Shown here: positions 35,756 to 43,536 of the stretch, piece by piece
Numbering within the stretch: the stretch's first letter is position 1
Layout: every line of letters begins with the position of its first letter
Assembly (NCBI GenBank): GCA_947302175.1
Contig: CAMYVB010000016.1
Coordinates: 1 to 44,942, forward strand
DNA length: 44,942 bases
Origin: an uncultured Bacteroidales bacterium
GTDB lineage: Bacteria; Bacteroidota; Bacteroidia; Bacteroidales; UBA932
Reading direction: 5' to 3'
Program-made: the position numbers and the translations under genes
Notes under the pieces: model-generated
The model's input: the letters and a program-made list of their open reading frames with translations, nothing else
Told to the model about the DNA's origin: nothing
The model's database searches: none

Positions 35756-37180
35756 TTAGAGGACGGGGGCGATTTTTTTCTCGATTTCGCTGACCCACTG
35801 GCGGAAGCTGCGATCCGTTTCGACAAGGTTCTGGACGGTCATGCAGGCGTGGAGCACCGTGGAATGGTCCTTGCCGCCGGTTTCCTCGCCTATGGTGGAA
35901 AGGGAGCAGCCGGGGATGAAGTTGCGGCAGAGGTACATTGATATCTGGCGGGCCTGGACTATGGTGCGCTTGCGGGTCGAGGAGAGGAGGGACTCCCTGG
36001 AGATTTTGAAATAGTCGCAGACGGTGTCCTGGACCATCTCTATGCTGACCTCCTGCTTCTCGTCGCCGATTAGGCCTGTCGTCACCTTGTCGGCAAGGTC
36101 TATGGTTATGCCGGCGCGTGTGAGCGTGCTGTGGGCGATAAGGCTGATAAGAGACCCTTCGAGCTCCCTGAAGTTGGACTTAATAGTAGAAGCGAGGAAC
36201 TCCAGCACCTCGTCGGGGACCTTCACGCCCTCGCGGAAGGCGCGGGAACGGAGCATCGAAAGGCGCGTATCGTAGTCGGGACGGCCGAGCTCCACGGCAA
36301 GGCCCCATTTGAAGCGGGAGCGCAGCCTTTCCTCGAAATTGCGCAGCTCGACGGGAGCGCGGTCGGAGGTGAAGATGAGCTGCTTGCCTCTCTGGTGGAG
36401 ATGGTTGAAGACGTTGAACATGGCGTTCTGGCAGCCCTGGCCCTGGAGATCCTGGATGTCGTCCACAATAAGGACGTCAATCTTCATGTAGAAGGCCAGG
36501 AAGTCGGTGAGCTTGTTGCGCACGTTGACCGCGTCCATGTACTGGGTCTTAAACTCGTTGCCCGAGACATAGAGGACTACCAGGTCGGGATACTTCTCAT
36601 GTATGCTGATGCCTATGGCCTGGGCGAGATGGGTCTTGCCGAGGCCGGGGCCGCCATAGATGAAGAGAGGGTTGAAAGGCGTGTTGCCGGGCGAAAGGGA
36701 TATGTTTTCGCCTGCGGTGATGCCCATGCGGTTGCACTCGCCCTCTATCATGTTGGCAAAGCAGTATACGGGATTGAGCCTGGGATCAATGCTGACCCGC
36801 TTGAGTCCGGGATAGACGAAGGGGCCGGCGCTGATGCCGGGCTGGTAGGTGCTGATCGGGATGGATTTGTTGGTGGGGACTGAAGCTCCGGCGGCGGGAA
36901 GGACCATGGCCTGCTCGCGGCGGACGGGGCGGAACTCATACACCAGGCGGGCGTCCGAACCTATCACCCTGCGGAGGGTCATTTTGATAACGTCGAGGAA
37001 GGACTCCTCGAGGTATTCGCGGAAGAAATCCGAGGGAACTTCGACCGTCAGGGTGGACCCTTCAATGGAGAGAGGCCTGATCGGTTTGAACCAGGTCTCG
37101 AACTTGCGAGGGTCGATTATCTGCTCTATGATGCGCAGACAATTCTCCCAAACATCTATATGTCTGTTCGTATGCTCCAT
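35756..37180 (-). CDS. dnaA: Chromosomal replication initiator protein DnaA
   Basis: AAA+ initiator that binds DnaA boxes and melts oriC, 474 aa. Domain I covers about residues 1-85 (WENCLRIIEQIIDPRKFETWF), a variable linker follows, then the AAA domain with Walker A GGPGLGKT at 176-183 and Walker B VLIVDDIQ at 236-243. The DNA-binding domain IV ends with the signature GGKDHSTVLHA at 435-445 (GRDHSTV in E. coli). ATG at 37180 gives MEHTNRHIDVWENC; the frame extends 14 codons further but without family similarity. The neighbours are pepD and rpe rather than dnaN or recF, as is common outside Firmicutes and Proteobacteria. Confidence 0.97.
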   Translation of the reverse strand: MEHTNRHIDVWENCLRIIEQIIDPRKFETWFKPIRPLSIEGSTLTVEVPSDFFREYLEESFLDVIKMTLRRVIGSDARLVYEFRPVRREQAMVLPAAGASVPTNKSIPISTYQPGISAGPFVYPGLKRVSIDPRLNPVYCFANMIEGECNRMGITAGENISLSPGNTPFNPLFIYGGPGLGKTHLAQAIGISIHEKYPDLVVLYVSGNEFKTQYMDAVNVRNKLTDFLAFYMKIDVLIVDDIQDLQGQGCQNAMFNVFNHLHQRGKQLIFTSDRAPVELRNFEERLRSRFKWGLAVELGRPDYDTRLSMLRSRAFREGVKVPDEVLEFLASTIKSNFRELEGSLISLIAHSTLTRAGITIDLADKVTTGLIGDEKQEVSIEMVQDTVCDYFKISRESLLSSTRKRTIVQARQISMYLCRNFIPGCSLSTIGEETGGKDHSTVLHACMTVQNLVETDRSFRQWVSEIEKKIAPVL

Positions 37181-37385
37181 TGGGTAAAAAACGTGTCCTT
37201 TCGCCTCAATCTTCGTGTGCAAAAGTCGGTGAAAAAAAAGTGTAAAAAAACTTCTTTTTCTATTGCTAATATATTTTTTTCTTGCTATCTAAGGAAAGCG
37301 CCAAAACCCATGAGCCCGCATCCAAACGCTCGCAATATCAGCACTTTACGCGTTTTTAAACGCTTAAAAATTTTTTTCTTCGAGC
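37181..37385. other. 205-bp T/A-rich gap upstream of dnaA: regulatory region, possible oriC
   Basis: No gene. The left part (about 37226-37295) is rich in A- and T-runs with a TAATATATTTTTTT core. The right part holds a small inverted repeat GCGTTT-TT-AAACGC (37350-37363), direct AAACGCT copies at 37324 and 37358, and a T-run at 37371-37377. The best dnaA promoter candidate is GACTTTTG on the minus strand (37227-37220), one mismatch from the -7 consensus. I find no exact DnaA box (TTATCCACA), so an origin is only a possibility. Confidence 0.4.
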
Positions 37386-38624
37386 CTATTTCGCGCTCTC
37401 ACGCATGCTCACGCCATTTTCGACTTTTACGAAGAAAGAATCGGGGAATGAGGCCTTGACTTTCCTGTAGTCCGAGAGGGCCTTCGAGCGGTCCTCCGAA
37501 GGGGACAAAATATATTTATAGAGGTTGCCGGCTTTTACGACTTCGACCTTGAATCCCTTGAAGAATTTGTCGCCGCTGCCGAGGATTTTTGAGGAAGCGA
37601 GGACCTGGGTGCCGTAGTATATTTTGCTCTTCGGCTCACTGGGAGTTGCAGCTCCTGCTTGCCCTGGTTTTGCCGGTGAGGCAGACGGCTCTTTCGAAGT
37701 CTGGGGAGGGGCGGCAGCAGCATCGTTTTGCGCAGTTTTGGCCGTGTCGGAAGGAGCAGCGCCGGCCGGTGAGGAAGACTGCGCCGGGGCGGGGGCTGAG
37801 GAATCGAGGGCGACGCTCCTGTCATATTCATCTTTGTAGGAAAGGAGAGCGAGATGGACTGCTCCGACCATTCGCTGAAGCTTCTTCTCGTCCCTGAGGT
37901 CCTTCAAGTCGTCGGCATTGGTCATATAGCCGAATTCGAGAAGGACCGCCGGCATGGAAGCGAGGCGCAGGACGGCAAAATTGCCCTGCATAACGCCCCA
38001 GTTCTTGCGGAAGGGGCCGTCTTCCATGTTCTCGGACACTTTCTGGGCAAAGGCGAGGCTCTGCTCGCGAAATGCGTTCTGCATCAGCTGCAAAAGTATC
38101 TGGGACTCGGGAGAATCATCGAAGTCCTTATATGTGGTGCTGTAGTCTTCCTCGAGGTAGATTGCGGAGTTCTCCCTGCGGCAGGCCTCCAGATTGACCT
38201 CATAGGAGTCGTAGCTGCTCTTGCGGGCGGGGCCGAGTATGTAGGCTGCAAAGCCGTTGGTATTCTTCGAAGAGGCCGTGGCGTTGATATGCATGGAAAT
38301 AAAGAGCTGTCCGCCGGCGCCGGAGGCCATTTTGGCACGGGTGTTGAGGGGGATAAACTCGTCCTTGTCGCGCGTGAGGACGACCTTCACGTCGGGGCAG
38401 GAGGCTTTCAGGGAGTCGGCGAGCATCTTTGAGAGCTTGAGCGCAAGGGTTTTTTCATAGGTCTTGCGATCTGCGCTGACGGTACCGGCATCTTTGCCCC
38501 CGTGACCCGGGTCTATTACTATGGTCCTTAGGCGCAGGTCGGGAGTCCCGCCGCGAAGGGAGGGGCACTGGCCGGCGAAAAAGCATATAAGCACAAGAGC
38601 GAAAGACAGTCTCAGCCTGGACAT
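37386..38624 (-). CDS. N-acetylmuramoyl-L-alanine amidase with C-terminal SPOR-like domain
   Basis: Exported zinc amidase that cuts the bond between MurNAc and the stem peptide, probably for septum splitting. It has 412 aa. A signal peptide (about 1-25) leads straight into the Amidase_3 domain: IVIDPGHGGKDAG with zinc ligand His41, a Glu in TYEKTLAL, HINA and the catalytic-Glu segment LLEFGYMTN. A long Ala/Pro/Ser-rich linker (about 275-335) joins a C-terminal SPOR-like domain (about 336-407; GFKVEVVKAGNLYKYIL), which would bind denuded septal glycan. Divergent from lptD and apparently sharing a symmetric promoter with it. Confidence 0.93.
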   Translation of the reverse strand: MSRLRLSFALVLICFFAGQCPSLRGGTPDLRLRTIVIDPGHGGKDAGTVSADRKTYEKTLALKLSKMLADSLKASCPDVKVVLTRDKDEFIPLNTRAKMASGAGGQLFISMHINATASSKNTNGFAAYILGPARKSSYDSYEVNLEACRRENSAIYLEEDYSTTYKDFDDSPESQILLQLMQNAFREQSLAFAQKVSENMEDGPFRKNWGVMQGNFAVLRLASMPAVLLEFGYMTNADDLKDLRDEKKLQRMVGAVHLALLSYKDEYDRSVALDSSAPAPAQSSSPAGAAPSDTAKTAQNDAAAAPPQTSKEPSASPAKPGQAGAATPSEPKSKIYYGTQVLASSKILGSGDKFFKGFKVEVVKAGNLYKYILSPSEDRSKALSDYRKVKASFPDSFFVKVENGVSMRESAK

Positions 38625-38631
38625 CCTGAAT

Positions 38632-38663
38632 TTTGGTAAAAATTGAAAATATACCTACTTTTG
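38632..38663 (+). promoter_or_regulatory. Promoter of lptD (half of a symmetric divergent promoter)
   Basis: TTTG at 38632-38635, a 20-bp spacer and TACTTTTG at 38656-38663 give a complete Bacteroidota promoter. A start near 38669 leaves about 24 nt before the proposed TTG start codon at 38693. Confidence 0.75.
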
Positions 38664-38670
38664 TACTTTG

Positions 38671-38702
38671 CAAATTTAGCGAAAAATTACATTTGAAACA
38701 AA
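38671..38702 (-). promoter_or_regulatory. Promoter of the amidase gene (other half of the symmetric promoter)
   Basis: On the minus strand, TTTG (38702-38699), a 20-bp spacer and TAAATTTG (38678-38671). The start near 38665 gives a leader of about 41 nt. The -33 element falls inside the first codons of lptD. Confidence 0.7.
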
Positions 38703-41464
38703 GGAAGCTCATATTTGTCGCCTTTTTGGTCCTGCTGCTCGCAGGCCTCCAGGACGCTTCCGCCCAGACGGCGCGCCAGCAGCGCCGCGCTGCGGCAAGG
38801 GCTTCCCGTCGCGCCGCCGCCACTGCCGTCGTCGCAGCCGACTCCCTGTCGGCCGATTCGCTCGCAGTGCGCGATTCCGCCGCCCTCGCTGCCGACTCCC
38901 TTCGCATCGTTGATTCGCTCTATGCCGCCGACTCACTGGCCCTTCTGTCAAAGAGTTCCATAAGCATGCCCGTTTTCAGCTCGGCCGGCGATTCCATAGT
39001 AGAAGACTTCTCCGGAGGTCACCGCATGGTCTACTACTACGGCGGCGTGACCGTTGAATACCAGGACCTTAAGCTCACCGCCGACTACATGGAATACGAC
39101 ATGGAGACCGGCACCGTCTACGCCAAAGGCACCCTGGACACCCTCACGGGCGAATGGAAAGGCCAGCCGGAGATGACCCAGGGCAAGGACACCTACACGA
39201 TGGAGGAAATCAAGTACAACTTCAATTCAAAGAAGTCCTTCATCACCAATATGGTAACGCAGGAGGACGAAGGTGTGCTCCACGGTTCGTCCATCAAGAT
39301 GCTCCCCGACAAGTCGATCAACATCAAGGGCGGCCGCTACACCGTCTGCGACGAGGAGCACCCCCACTACTATCTCAACCTCTCTTCGGCCAAGATCATC
39401 AATCACGACCACAAGCAGACCATAGTATTCGGCCCTGCGTGGCCCACAATAGGCGACGTGCCACTTCCCATCGCACTCCCCTTCGGCTTCGTCCCCGACA
39501 AGCCCCAGAGAGCGACCGGCTTCCTCATGCCCACTTTCGGCGAAGAGACGGCCCGAGGCTTCTATATGCGCGACGCCGGCATGTACCTGGTCCTCGGCGA
39601 CTACTTCGATTTCTCAGTCACCGGCGACCTCTATACCCTCGGCTCCTGGGCCGTGGATGTAAACTCCCGATACAAAGTCAATTACAAGTTCAACGGAAGC
39701 TTCGGCATATCTTATTCCAACGACCAGACGGGCGAAAAGGGCACCAAGGACTTCTTCCAGTCGCGCAACTTCTCCCTCAAGTGGACGCACTCTCAGGACG
39801 CCAAGGCCCACCCCGGCACCTCGTTCAGCGCCTCCGTCAACTTCTCCAGCCCGTCGAACAGCAAGTACAACTCCCGCTCCGTCCAGGAAGCCGTGCAGAA
39901 CCAGGCCTCGTCCTCCATCTCATACGCCAAGAGCTGGGACTCAGGCCGATACAACCTCTCCATCAACGCCCTGCACAGCCAGAACTCCCGCGACAGCTCC
40001 TACACCTTCACCCTCCCGAACGTCACCTTCAACATAGGCACATTCTACCCCTTCAAACGCAAGTACCGCGTAGGCGAAGAAAAGATATACGAGAAGATAT
40101 CCTTCAGCTACAACACCACCCTCCAGAACCGCATAGCATTCAAGATGAGCGAGCTCGAGGGCGGCATCACCCCGGAATTCACCGACAAGTTCCAGAACGG
40201 CATGGCCCACAATTTCTCCATAGGCCTGCCCTCCTTCTCCCTCTTCAAGTATATCAACGTCGCCCCCAGCGTCACCTACGGCATGAACTGGTTCTTCCGC
40301 AAGAGCGACTACGAGTACGACCCCGAGCAGGATCGGGTGGTGGAAGTCAAGGGGAAGCAGTTCGGCACCTTCGGCATCACGCAGCGCTACTCCGGCGGCG
40401 CGTCTGTCAGCACCCGCCTGTACGGCATGTTCAATTTCGGCAAATACTCCACCGTGCAGGCCATACGCCACGTCATCTCCCCCAGCATGTCTCTGCAGGT
40501 CGCGCCTGAGCTCGGCACTCACATGAACGGATGGCGCACCCTCCAGTACACTGACATCCATGGCGTCGACAAAGAGTATTCCTATAATATTTATGCCGGC
40601 CAGCTCAACTCCCCTCCCGGCAAGGGCAAGACCGCCTCGGCCAGCCTGTCCATAGGAAACAACCTCGAAGCCAAGGTCCGCGACATGAATGACACCACCG
40701 GCACCGGTGTAAAGAAAGTAAAGCTCATAGACCAGCTCAACTTCACCACCGGCTACAACTTCCTCGCAGACTCGCTCAAGATGTCCAATGTGGGCGTTAC
40801 GATGAACACCACCCTCTTCGACAAGATCACCATCAGCGCCAACGCCAATTTCGACCCCTACGCCCTCGACGAGCGCGGCCAGAGGATTAACACCTATAAC
40901 GTTGTGCGCCAGGGCCCTGCGCATCTGCTGCGCCTGACGAACGTCTCCGCATCAGCCTCCTATTCCATATCCGGCAAGGGCACGATCAACGGCAACGACG
41001 GCTCGGGCAACAGTTCCGGCGGCAGCGACGCAGCCCGCTACTACCGCAACTACTACCACCCCATCACCGGCGAATACATCCCCGGCGGCTGGACATATTA
41101 TTCCAACCCCAACGCACCCTGGTCGTTGAGCCTTAGCTACACCTTCAACCTGCGCCGCGATTTCGTCTACGCCAACAACGAGCTCACGCCGCGCAACACC
41201 ATCACCCAGACCGTCAGCATAAACGGCAACCTGAAGCTCACTCCCAAGATGGCCATCAACGCCACCTCGGGCTTCGACATAATGGCGCGCAAGATTTCCC
41301 CCACGCAGTTTAGCTTCACCTACGACCTGCACTGCTTCAACATCGCCGTCTCCTGGGTCCCTACAGGCACCTGGCAGTCCTACAGCTTCCGCATTGCCGC
41401 CAACGCATCCGCCCTGTCCGACCTTCTCAAGTTCAAGAAGAGCAGCAGCTATTGGGATAATTGA
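38693..41464 (+). CDS. lptD: LPS-assembly outer-membrane protein LptD (Bacteroidota type)
   Basis: Outer-membrane translocon that inserts lipopolysaccharide into the outer leaflet, 923 aa. A signal peptide (LIFVAFLVLLLAGLQDASAQ) is followed by an Ala/Arg/Ser-rich stretch, an N-terminal OstA/LptA-like beta-jellyroll (about 95-230; GGVTVEYQDLKLTADYMEYD) and a large barrel of aromatic-rich strands to the C-terminus. The C-terminus ends KKSSSYWDN, without a typical terminal aromatic strand residue. I place the start at TTG 38693: no ATG precedes the signal peptide in frame, and the only other candidate (TTG at 38633) lies upstream of the predicted transcript start. Confidence 0.88.
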   Translation: MKQRKLIFVAFLVLLLAGLQDASAQTARQQRRAAARASRRAAATAVVAADSLSADSLAVRDSAALAADSLRIVDSLYAADSLALLSKSSISMPVFSSAGDSIVEDFSGGHRMVYYYGGVTVEYQDLKLTADYMEYDMETGTVYAKGTLDTLTGEWKGQPEMTQGKDTYTMEEIKYNFNSKKSFITNMVTQEDEGVLHGSSIKMLPDKSINIKGGRYTVCDEEHPHYYLNLSSAKIINHDHKQTIVFGPAWPTIGDVPLPIALPFGFVPDKPQRATGFLMPTFGEETARGFYMRDAGMYLVLGDYFDFSVTGDLYTLGSWAVDVNSRYKVNYKFNGSFGISYSNDQTGEKGTKDFFQSRNFSLKWTHSQDAKAHPGTSFSASVNFSSPSNSKYNSRSVQEAVQNQASSSISYAKSWDSGRYNLSINALHSQNSRDSSYTFTLPNVTFNIGTFYPFKRKYRVGEEKIYEKISFSYNTTLQNRIAFKMSELEGGITPEFTDKFQNGMAHNFSIGLPSFSLFKYINVAPSVTYGMNWFFRKSDYEYDPEQDRVVEVKGKQFGTFGITQRYSGGASVSTRLYGMFNFGKYSTVQAIRHVISPSMSLQVAPELGTHMNGWRTLQYTDIHGVDKEYSYNIYAGQLNSPPGKGKTASASLSIGNNLEAKVRDMNDTTGTGVKKVKLIDQLNFTTGYNFLADSLKMSNVGVTMNTTLFDKITISANANFDPYALDERGQRINTYNVVRQGPAHLLRLTNVSASASYSISGKGTINGNDGSGNSSGGSDAARYYRNYYHPITGEYIPGGWTYYSNPNAPWSLSLSYTFNLRRDFVYANNELTPRNTITQTVSINGNLKLTPKMAINATSGFDIMARKISPTQFSFTYDLHCFNIAVSWVPTGTWQSYSFRIAANASALSDLLKFKKSSSYWDN

Positions 41465-41482
41465 TAATTTTCCCTATATTTG
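41452..41482 (+). promoter_or_regulatory. Promoter of rho
   Basis: TTG at 41452-41454 (inside the lptD 3' end), a 20-bp spacer and an exact -7 TATATTTG at 41475-41482. The predicted start near 41488 gives an 84-nt leader, several times longer than the roughly 20-40-nt leaders predicted for most other promoters here. Confidence 0.7.
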
Positions 41483-41499
41483 TGCCCGTAATCTGAATG

Positions 41500-41518
41500 G
41501 CGGGCCCTTCTGTCCCGC
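41500..41518 (+). promoter_or_regulatory. Hairpin in the rho leader
   Basis: GCGGG (41500-41504) can pair with CCCGC (41514-41518) around a 9-nt loop, about 12 nt into the predicted rho transcript. It may be part of an autoregulatory leader, as E. coli rho also has one; function here is unproven. Confidence 0.4.
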
Positions 41519-41571
41519 ATCCAATTCTGAAATTTTCGCCCGTCACCGGCGATACAAATTCTTAATAAATC

Positions 41572-43533
41572 ATGCCCCACAGTTTATTCGAACTGAACGG
41601 GATGTCGAGGGAAGCCCTTGTCGAAATTGCCAGCAGCCTCGGCATCAAAACCACAAAAAAAACATCCGAAGAAGAGATAGCGTTCGCCATTCTCGACGCC
41701 CAGGCCAAAGTCGCCTCCCAGACTCCCGATGTGGAAAAGACCCGTCGTGGCCGTCCCCGCAAGGAGCAGGGAGCAAAGCCCTCTTCCGCTCCCGCTCCCA
41801 AGAGCGAGCCCAAGCAGGAAGAGAAGCCCGCAGAGCCTAAGCAAAAGAAGGACGAAAGCCCTAAAACCATAGAGAAAAAGCCCGCTAAAGAAGCTCAGCA
41901 GGCTCCTATAGCAGTTAAGGACACCAAGGCGGATGAGCCCGCCCAGCCTGCCAAGAAGCGCGGACGCAAACCTAAGGCTGCCTCCGAAGCCGCACCGGCC
42001 CCTTCGCTCTTCAGCGAGACGCCCGTCGAAGCAGCCCCCGCAGAGAGCGCAGCTGCTGAAGTAGCCGCCCCCCAGAGCGCCAAGAAGCGCGGCCGCAAGC
42101 CAAAGAGCGCCCAGGTAGAGCCTCAGCAGGCCACTCCCGAGGCAAAGGTAGAAGAAAAGAGCGCACCGGCAGCCGAAAAGCCCGCAAAAGAGGAGCAACG
42201 CCGCGAATTCCGCCAGGAAAAGCAGCGTCCCGCTGAAAACGGGGCTCCCAGGCAGGGCGAGCAGCCTTTCAAGGCCCAAAACCAGAACCAGCAAAGGCCC
42301 CAGAATCCTCAGGGCGACAAGCAGTTCCAGCAGCGCCCTCAGCAGCAGCAACAGCAGTTCAAGCAGCGCGCCCCCGAGTTCGAAGGCACAGTCGAAGCCA
42401 CAGGCGTTCTCGAAATCATGCCCGACGGCTACGGTTTCCTTCGCTCCTCCGACTACAATTATCTTAACTCCCCCGACGACATCTACGTCTCCCAGCAACA
42501 AATTAAGCAGAACGCGCTCAAATCGGGCGACACCGTAACAGGCGAAATACGCCCTCCCCGCGAAGGCGACAAGTATTTCCCCCTCGTGAGGATCAAATAC
42601 ATCAATGGCCGCACTCCCGAGTTCATCCGCGACCGCGTGCCTTTCGACTTCCTCACTCCCCTTTTCCCCGACCAGAAGTTCAATCTCCTCGGCCACGGTC
42701 ACGCCAGCGACCCTTCCTGCCGCATCGTGGACATGTTCGCCCCCATAGGCAAGGGTCAGCGCGGCCTTATCGTTTCTCAGCCCAAGACCGGTAAGACCAT
42801 GCTCCTCAAGTCCATAGCGAACGCAATAGCCGACAACCACCCTGAGGTCTACGAAATCGTACTCCTGATCGACGAGCGCCCCGAGGAAGTCACCGACATG
42901 CAGCGCAGCGTCAAGGCCGAGGTCGTCGCATCGACTTTCGACGAGCCCGCCGAGAGGCATGTCAAGGTGGCCAATATGGTTATTGAAAAGGCCCGCAGGC
43001 TGGTAGAATGCGGTCACGACGTAGTTATCCTTCTCGACTCCATCACCCGCCTTGCCCGCGCCTACAACACCGTCCAGCCCGCATCCGGCAAGGTTCTCAC
43101 CGGCGGTGTCGATGCCAACGCCCTCCAGAAGCCCAAGCGCTTCTTCGGTGCTGCGCGCAACATCGAAGGCGGCGGCTCGCTCACGATCATCGCCACGGCT
43201 CTCACCGACACCGGCTCCAAGATGGACGAAGTCATTTTCGAAGAATTCAAGGGCACCGGCAACATGGAGCTCCAGCTCGACCGCAACCTTTCGAACAGGC
43301 GCATTTTCCCGGCCGTCAACGTGCTGCTCTCCGGCACTCGCCGCGACGACCTGCTGCTCGACCGCACTGTCGCCAACAGGATTTGGATCCTGCGCAAGCT
43401 CCTGGCCGACATGACTCCCATTGAGGCCATGAACTTCATGCTGCAGCTTATGGACGAGTACCGTACCAACGAGCTCCTGCTCGACAATATGAACAAAGTC
43501 ACTCCCAGGGACGCCAAGTCCTACGATTACTAG
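41572..43533 (+). CDS. rho: Transcription termination factor Rho with long disordered insert
   Basis: Hexameric RNA-dependent ATPase that terminates transcription, 653 aa (E. coli 419). A Rho N-terminal helical domain (about 1-45) is followed by about 220 residues of low-complexity Lys/Ala/Pro/Glu then Gln/Arg-rich sequence. This insert carries three AT-hook-like patches: RRGRPRK (about 62) and KKRGRKPK twice. The cold-shock RNA-binding domain starts near 275 ([15 protein letters not shown]). The ATPase core has Walker A with Lys408 in QPKTGKT and Walker [17 protein letters not shown]; the Q-loop and R-loop regions look normal. Disordered Rho inserts are known in Bacteroides. It has its own promoter, and mnmE follows after 3 bp. 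Confidence 0.97.
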   Translation: MPHSLFELNGMSREALVEIASSLGIKTTKKTSEEEIAFAILDAQAKVASQTPDVEKTRRGRPRKEQGAKPSSAPAPKSEPKQEEKPAEPKQKKDESPKTIEKKPAKEAQQAPIAVKDTKADEPAQPAKKRGRKPKAASEAAPAPSLFSETPVEAAPAESAAAEVAAPQSAKKRGRKPKSAQVEPQQATPEAKVEEKSAPAAEKPAKEEQRREFRQEKQRPAENGAPRQGEQPFKAQNQNQQRPQNPQGDKQFQQRPQQQQQQFKQRAPEFEGTVEATGVLEIMPDGYGFLRSSDYNYLNSPDDIYVSQQQIKQNALKSGDTVTGEIRPPREGDKYFPLVRIKYINGRTPEFIRDRVPFDFLTPLFPDQKFNLLGHGHASDPSCRIVDMFAPIGKGQRGLIVSQPKTGKTMLLKSIANAIADNHPEVYEIVLLIDERPEEVTDMQRSVKAEVVASTFDEPAERHVKVANMVIEKARRLVECGHDVVILLDSITRLARAYNTVQPASGKVLTGGVDANALQKPKRFFGAARNIEGGGSLTIIATALTDTGSKMDEVIFEEFKGTGNMELQLDRNLSNRRIFPAVNVLLSGTRRDDLLLDRTVANRIWILRKLLADMTPIEAMNFMLQLMDEYRTNELLLDNMNKVTPRDAKSYDY

Positions 43534-43536
43534 CAG

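Noticed and set aside
39154..40509. 451-codon plus-strand frame inside lptD
   Set aside because: Out of frame with lptD; His/Arg/Pro/Gln-rich product typical of a frame shadow.
41584..43017. Long minus-strand frame (477 codons) opposite rho
   Set aside because: Same cause: it mirrors the repetitive rho insert, giving Leu/Gly/Cys-rich nonsense with no promoter.
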